From positions 1 through 64,000 of the forward strand of contig CANNGH010000002.1 in assembly GCA_947504115.1 (NCBI GenBank): a stretch of DNA of 64,000 nucleotides. Direction: 5' to 3'. Positions 60,452-64,000 of this stretch are shown piece after piece. Source of the stretch: an uncultured Sedimentitalea sp. (GTDB lineage: Bacteria > Pseudomonadota > Alphaproteobacteria > Rhodobacterales > Rhodobacteraceae). The notes under the pieces are model-generated. The model saw only the letters and a list, made by a program, of their open reading frames with translations, was not told the DNA's origin and searched no databases. Both the position numbers and the translations under genes were made by a program. The first letter of the stretch is position 1. Each line of letters begins with the position of its first letter.

Positions 60452-60808
60452 TCATGATGACGCCCCGAGCGCACGCACGATCTCGGCAATCCGCACCGCC
60501 GGGGTGTCAGTGGCGAGTTCGATCGCCACGTCACCGAAGATCAGCCGCAGCTTGTCATTTGGTTGCGGGGAAGGCTCCGGCGCCTGCGGCGGTTCCGGAT
60601 CGCACAACATCAGCGGCGCGAAGGTCGTCGGCGCAGTCGTCGTCTCGGCGGCGGGCAGGACCAGCTTCCCCTGCTTCGCCACGCATCGCCACGCGGAAAG
60701 CTGGTTCGGCTTCACTCCGTAGCGCCCTGCCACGGCGTTGACCGTTGCCCCCAGCTCCAGCGTCCCCGCAACGGCCTGCGCCTTCACGGCCTCAGGCCAC
60801 CGCCGATG
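60452..60808 (-). pseudogene. IS66 tnpA (Orf1), 5' end missing
   Basis: RRWPEAVKAQAVAGTLELGA and TVNAVAGRYGVKPNQLSAWR form the HTH of the IS66 accessory protein, followed by an acidic Pro-rich linker and a C-terminal IVRALGAS. A TGA lies in frame a few codons upstream and no start is visible, so the first residues are lost. Overlaps tnpB by 4 bases. Confidence 0.75.
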
Positions 60809-61095
60809 TCAGCAAATAATAACGTCCGAGTCTTGCCATTAACGAACTCCGACACAGTTTGTCGGAACTCGTCCTATTCGTAATATAGATCCATGTGCCA
60901 CCCTATGTGCAGCGCAGGCCACTTCGCGCGGACCTGATCCCCGCCTCTGTGATGGATGGTTCAACGCTGACGACGCCGCACTTGGCAGTTGTTCCGGATT
61001 GATGCAGGATCGAAAACGCCAACATGAAGGAGTCTGGCGTCCCGGCAATCTTGTCGGGGAACCGATGACCCCTAGCAGCGCAAGGAGCTTTTATC
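60809..61095. promoter_or_regulatory. region upstream of catalase with a dyad
   Basis: No gene is visible. A perfect 7-bp dyad, TCCGACA and TGTCGGA with a 5-nt spacer, lies at 60848-60866, about 230 bp before the catalase start. AAGGAG sits 7-12 bases before the ATG. An oxidative-stress operator is conceivable but the dyad does not match a motif I can name. Confidence 0.35.
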
Positions 61096-62550
61096 ATGAC
61101 CGATGACACCAAGAAGCCGACGACGACAGATGCGGGCATTCCCGTCGCCAGCGACGAACATTCCCTGACCATCGGTGCCGACGGGCCGATCGTGCTGCAC
61201 GATCACTACCTGATCGAGCAGATGGCGCAGTTCAACCGCGAGCGTATCCCCGAGCGTCAGCCCCATGCCAAGGGCGGCGGTGCCTTCGGCCATTTCGAGG
61301 TGACGCAGGATGTCAGCAAATATACAAGCGCTGCGCTGTTCCAGCCGGGCACGAAAACCGACACGCTGATCCGGTTTTCCACCGTCGCCGGCGAACGCGG
61401 CAGCCCCGATACCTGGCGCGATCCGCGGGGATTTTCGCTGAAATTCTATACCACCGAGGGCAACTATGACATGGTCGGCAACAACACGCCGATCTTTTTC
61501 TTGCGCGATCCGATGAAGTTCCAGCATTTCATCCGCTCGCAGAAACGCCGCGCCGACAGCGGTTTGCGCGATCACGATATGCAGTGGGATTTCTGGACAC
61601 TCTCGCCGGAATCGGCGCATCAGGTCACATGGCTGATGGGCGATCGCGGCATTCCCAAGACATGGCGGCACATGGACGGCTTTTCCAGCCACACCTACAT
61701 GTGGGTGAATGCCCAAGGCGAGAAGTTCTGGGTCAAGTATCACTTCAAGACCGATCAGGGGATTGATTTCCTGACTCAGGACGAGGCCGACCGCCTGGCC
61801 GGCACCGACGGCGATTACCATCGCCGCGACCTGTTCAATTCGATCCGCGACGGGGATTATCCCAGCTGGACGCTGAAAATGCAGATCATGCCCTTCGAGG
61901 AGGCGAAGACCTATCGCTTCAACCCGTTCGACCTGACCAAGGTCTGGCCGCATGGCGATTACCCGCTGATCGAGGTGGGCAAGCTGACGCTGAACCGCAA
62001 CCCCACCGATTTCCATACCGAGATCGAACAGGCCGCCTTCGAGCCCAACAACCTGGTGCGCGGCATCGGCCTCAGCCCCGACAAGATGCTGCTGGGGCGC
62101 GGGTTTTCCTATGCCGACGCCCATCGCGCACGGCTGGGCGCGAATTACAAGCAGATCCCGGTCAACCGGCCCAAATCGCCCGTCCACAGCTACAGCAAGG
62201 ACGGCGCGATGCGCGTCGAGAACGTCAGCGATCCGGTCTATGCGCCCAATTCCTACGGTGGGCCCACGGCGGATCCTTCGCTCACCGATGAGGCGGGGAT
62301 GTGGTATGCCGATGGCGACATGGTGCGCCAGGCCTATACCCTGCGCGAGGATGACGACGACTGGGGCCAGGCGGGCACGCTGGTGCGCGATGTGCTGGAT
62401 GACGCGGCCCGCGACCGGCTGGTCAGCAATATCGTCGGCCATCTCAAGGGCGGCGTGTCCGAAAAGGTGCTGGAACGCGCGTTCGAGTATTGGCGTAATG
62501 TCGACGAAACCCTTGGCGAAAGGGTTGAAAAGGGCGTCAGGGAAGGCTGA
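61096..62550 (+). CDS. monofunctional heme catalase
   Basis: 484-aa small-subunit (clade 3-like) catalase. Distal His57 is in [35 protein letters not shown] surrounds the heme pocket, [13 protein letters not shown] carries the distal Asn, and the proximal Tyr is in [14 protein letters not shown] (about 339). Length normal. Removes H2O2, which sarcosine oxidase among others produces. Strong AAGGAG and own terminator. Confidence 0.95.
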   Translation: MTDDTKKPTTTDAGIPVASDEHSLTIGADGPIVLHDHYLIEQMAQFNRERIPERQPHAKGGGAFGHFEVTQDVSKYTSAALFQPGTKTDTLIRFSTVAGERGSPDTWRDPRGFSLKFYTTEGNYDMVGNNTPIFFLRDPMKFQHFIRSQKRRADSGLRDHDMQWDFWTLSPESAHQVTWLMGDRGIPKTWRHMDGFSSHTYMWVNAQGEKFWVKYHFKTDQGIDFLTQDEADRLAGTDGDYHRRDLFNSIRDGDYPSWTLKMQIMPFEEAKTYRFNPFDLTKVWPHGDYPLIEVGKLTLNRNPTDFHTEIEQAAFEPNNLVRGIGLSPDKMLLGRGFSYADAHRARLGANYKQIPVNRPKSPVHSYSKDGAMRVENVSDPVYAPNSYGGPTADPSLTDEAGMWYADGDMVRQAYTLREDDDDWGQAGTLVRDVLDDAARDRLVSNIVGHLKGGVSEKVLERAFEYWRNVDETLGERVEKGVREG

Positions 62551-62577
62551 GCGCCGCGCCCGCCAAAGCGAATGCGA

Positions 62578-62608
62578 CCCCCTGCGGGATCTGTCCCGCA
62601 GGGGGTTT
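62578..62608 (+). terminator. rho-independent terminator of catalase gene
   Basis: CCCCCTGCGGGA and TCCCGCAGGGGG form a 12-bp perfect stem with a 4-nt loop and TTT, 27 bp after the stop. It also lies just beyond the torT stop on the other strand and may serve both. Confidence 0.85.
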
Positions 62609-62644
62609 CGCGTGCCGTCGCCGGCCAGGACACCGCCGCGCGCG

Positions 62645-63688
62645 CTATTCGACCACGAAGGTCGGCACGAAACTCGGCGGGGCGAGAGAGCCATCGGGGC
62701 CGATATCACGCACGTTTTGCGGCGTGACCAGCTCGATCCGCGGCCCCGCGTGGTGGAGTATCAGTTTTCCTTCGACCGCGCGAACCGCCATTTCGATGGC
62801 AAGGCGTCCCTGCAGAACCGGGAAATCGGTCGGGGCGGCGATGATCCTGCCGCGACGCAATGCACGATAAACCGCATGGGTCATGTAGTCGGAAACGATG
62901 CCGATGCTGTCGGACAATCCGCGCGAGCGCAGGATGGAGACCGCTGCCTCGGCCATGGGCGCGCTGCCGACCAGATAGTCGATCTGCGGGTGGTTTTCGA
63001 GAACCTCCTCGACCAGAAGCACCTGTATTTCCCGCCCCGTATCGCCGTACTGGGTGGCAACGACGCGGGCGGAACTGTCGGCGATGGCGTCACGGAACCC
63101 GTGATCGACGAACTTCACCCACCCTGCCCCTTCCGGCCCCGGAAACCACGCCAGATCCACGGGCGGCGTTCCCTTCGGATGCCGGTCGGCCACCACCTGC
63201 CCCGCCGCCTTGCCCATGTCATACCATGAGACCGCCGCCTTTGCGGTGATTCCGTCATCCGCGATATCGTTGACCGCGCCGATGATCGGGATCTGCTCGG
63301 CGATGGTCATCAGCGCCGGGGTCAGCCCGTCGAACGAGACCGTTGCCACAATCAAGCCGTCGGCGCCATCCGCCACGCAATCCTTGATCTGTTCGGTCTG
63401 GCGGTCGAGATTGGGATAACCGCCGGCATCCAGCAGGCGGAATCCGACGCCCAGACGCCGGGCCTCCTCGACCATGCCGTAGTTGAGGCTGAGGTAATAC
63501 GCGTCCTTCATGTGCGGCAGGGATACGCAAAAGGTCCAGTGTTGCGCGGCCTTGTCGAGAGGGTCGTAGTCGCGGACCACGGCGGGACTGGAATAGTCGA
63601 ACGGGGTCGTTCGGACTTCGAGCTGCCAAGGCTCTGCCGCCAGCGATAGCGGAAACAGCAAACAGCCCGAAATCCAGCGCAAGATCAT
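62645..63688 (-). CDS. torT: TMAO reductase system periplasmic protein TorT
   Basis: 347 aa. A short signal sequence (MILRWISGCLLFPLSLAA), then a type-I periplasmic binding fold: KAAQHWTFCVSLPHMKDAYY, LDAGGYPNLDRQTEQI, VSWYDMGKAAGQ, IGIVSDYMTHAVYRAL. TorT binds trimethylamine N-oxide and presents it to the sensor TorS. Divergent from a torS-like gene 74 bp away, which supports the call. Confidence 0.9.
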   Translation of the reverse strand: MILRWISGCLLFPLSLAAEPWQLEVRTTPFDYSSPAVVRDYDPLDKAAQHWTFCVSLPHMKDAYYLSLNYGMVEEARRLGVGFRLLDAGGYPNLDRQTEQIKDCVADGADGLIVATVSFDGLTPALMTIAEQIPIIGAVNDIADDGITAKAAVSWYDMGKAAGQVVADRHPKGTPPVDLAWFPGPEGAGWVKFVDHGFRDAIADSSARVVATQYGDTGREIQVLLVEEVLENHPQIDYLVGSAPMAEAAVSILRSRGLSDSIGIVSDYMTHAVYRALRRGRIIAAPTDFPVLQGRLAIEMAVRAVEGKLILHHAGPRIELVTPQNVRDIGPDGSLAPPSFVPTFVVE

Positions 63689-63713
63689 CTTTGTTCTTTC
63701 CGTCCCGTCAAAG

Positions 63714-63738
63714 CTGTATACCCTGACCTCCTATACAG
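63714..63738. promoter_or_regulatory. inverted repeat between torT and torS
   Basis: CTGTATA and TATACAG are perfect 7-bp arms around an 11-nt spacer, centred in the short divergent intergenic region (25 bp from each start codon). A candidate operator, for example for the TorR response regulator; TorR boxes in E. coli are also AT-rich and contain CTGT. Confidence 0.5.
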
Positions 63739-63762
63739 TAATCGTGCCGTACAGGGAGCGGG

Positions 63763-64000
63763 ATGTTCAGAAAATCCGGATTAGGTGCGAGACTCCTGCT
63801 GGCCTTCGTGGTCATCGCGGGCCTGCCGGTGATCGCGAACGTCTTTGGCTGGTTCGAGTTGCGCGATGTCGCCCGCATCCAGACAGGGATGATCCGCGAA
63901 ACCATCCCCGCCATTGCCGAGGTGCGCGGCATCGCCGAGGAAAGCTCGCGTATCGTGTCGCTGGCACCGGAACTGGCGCAGGTCCGAACGCAGGCCGAAC
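63763..64000 (+). CDS. torS: TorS-like hybrid sensor kinase, N-terminal part
   Basis: Only the first 79 codons are in the window. MFRKSGLGARLLLAFVVIAG begins a membrane helix, followed by ELRDVARIQTGMI and RETIPAIAEVRGIAEESSRI, a helical periplasmic start typical of TorS. GGGAGCGGG precedes the ATG. The assignment rests on the divergent torT and this N-terminus; kinase domains lie beyond the end. Confidence 0.75.
   Translation, partial: MFRKSGLGARLLLAFVVIAGLPVIANVFGWFELRDVARIQTGMIRETIPAIAEVRGIAEESSRIVSLAPELAQVRTQAE

Larger units (their letters stand above)
60027..60455 (-). pseudogene. IS66 tnpB (Orf2) with two short insertions
   Basis: Starts VRILVATQPVDFRKGHDGL, continues in a second frame as GSVFLFRAKRADRLKILFWD, and returns to the first as LPYKRLEETTFTWP and AQFEALFAGLDWRKVKALE. 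The breaks coincide with insertions of 38 and 37 bp. The span of 429 bp minus 75 is 354 bp, exactly 118 codons including stop, the usual Orf2 size. Confidence 0.85.
59718..60808 (-). mobile_element. IS66-family remnant (tnpA-tnpB-tnpC order)
   Basis: Minus-strand order tnpA, tnpB, tnpC start, as in IS66. tnpA lacks its first codons (limit near 60808) and tnpC is cut at 59717 where IS5 sequence begins. tnpB carries two palindromic inserts. No terminal repeats can be assigned. It is a nested graveyard between an SDR gene and the catalase gene. Confidence 0.8.

Overview
The window is chromosomal DNA of an alphaproteobacterium of the Rhodobacterales (Roseobacter/Paracoccaceae type). The evidence is high GC with heavy antisense open frames, a heterotetrameric sarcosine oxidase operon, ChpT of the CckA-ChpT-CtrA pathway, the OlsB/OlsA ornithine-lipid pair, a DUF1289 protein, a class II DAHP synthase and the rplU-rpmA-GNAT-obgE-proB-proA order. 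I see no rRNA, CRISPR array or replication origin.

Layout. (1) 1-2187: two unrecognised small genes, tRNA-Ser(GCU) and a gene-poor stretch with a possible integrase start, perhaps the edge of a decayed island. (2) 2188-5159: dusA, then the convergent ccmI-ruvX-DUF1289 operon. (3) 5367-11324: sarcosine oxidase operon soxB-D-A-G with two small membrane proteins between soxB and soxD. (4) 11424-19234: sodB, host-attachment-like protein, rarD, a LysM protein, an Atm1-type ABC exporter, lipB, tRNA-Leu and gdhA. (5) 19547-25657: accessory zone with a broken cysteine synthase, tRNA-Arg, an IS256-type and an IS5-type element, truncated HTH and DUF3987 genes, another IS5 remnant and tRNA-Ser(CGA). (6) 25779-42609: housekeeping genes, including ribosomal proteins L21, L27 and S2 and EF-Ts, obgE, proBA, chpT, olsBA, a GbdR-like regulator, class II DAHP synthase, yicC, gmk and a gamma-carbonic-anhydrase-like protein. 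(7) 42856-49539: a dipeptide ABC transport operon with an M24 peptidase inside it. (8) 49565-58993: LuxR solo, aroQ, a quinone oxidoreductase, and a tightly packed acyl-CoA/acetoacetate operon. (9) 59071-60808: fused IS5 and IS66 remnants. (10) 61096-64000: catalase and the divergent torT/torS pair.

Functionally the segment is rich in one-carbon and osmolyte nitrogen use (sarcosine oxidase, GbdR-like regulator, glutamate dehydrogenase, TMAO sensing) and in peptide uptake. Superoxide dismutase and catalase are encoded at separate loci.

The least ordinary signals are short palindromic sequences inside transposase genes. Two related 48-bp elements lie in one IS256-type transposase. A 36-bp and a 38-bp element of a second family lie in an IS5-type and an IS66 gene. 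A possible third member of that second family lies in the same IS66 gene. Removing them on paper restores the expected proteins: the IS66 tnpB length becomes exactly 118 codons. A separate 103-bp element with internal inverted repeats occurs twice in opposite orientation (98 of 103 positions identical) around the olsB-olsA-rpsB-tsf block. Whether these repeats are already catalogued cannot be judged from the sequence alone.
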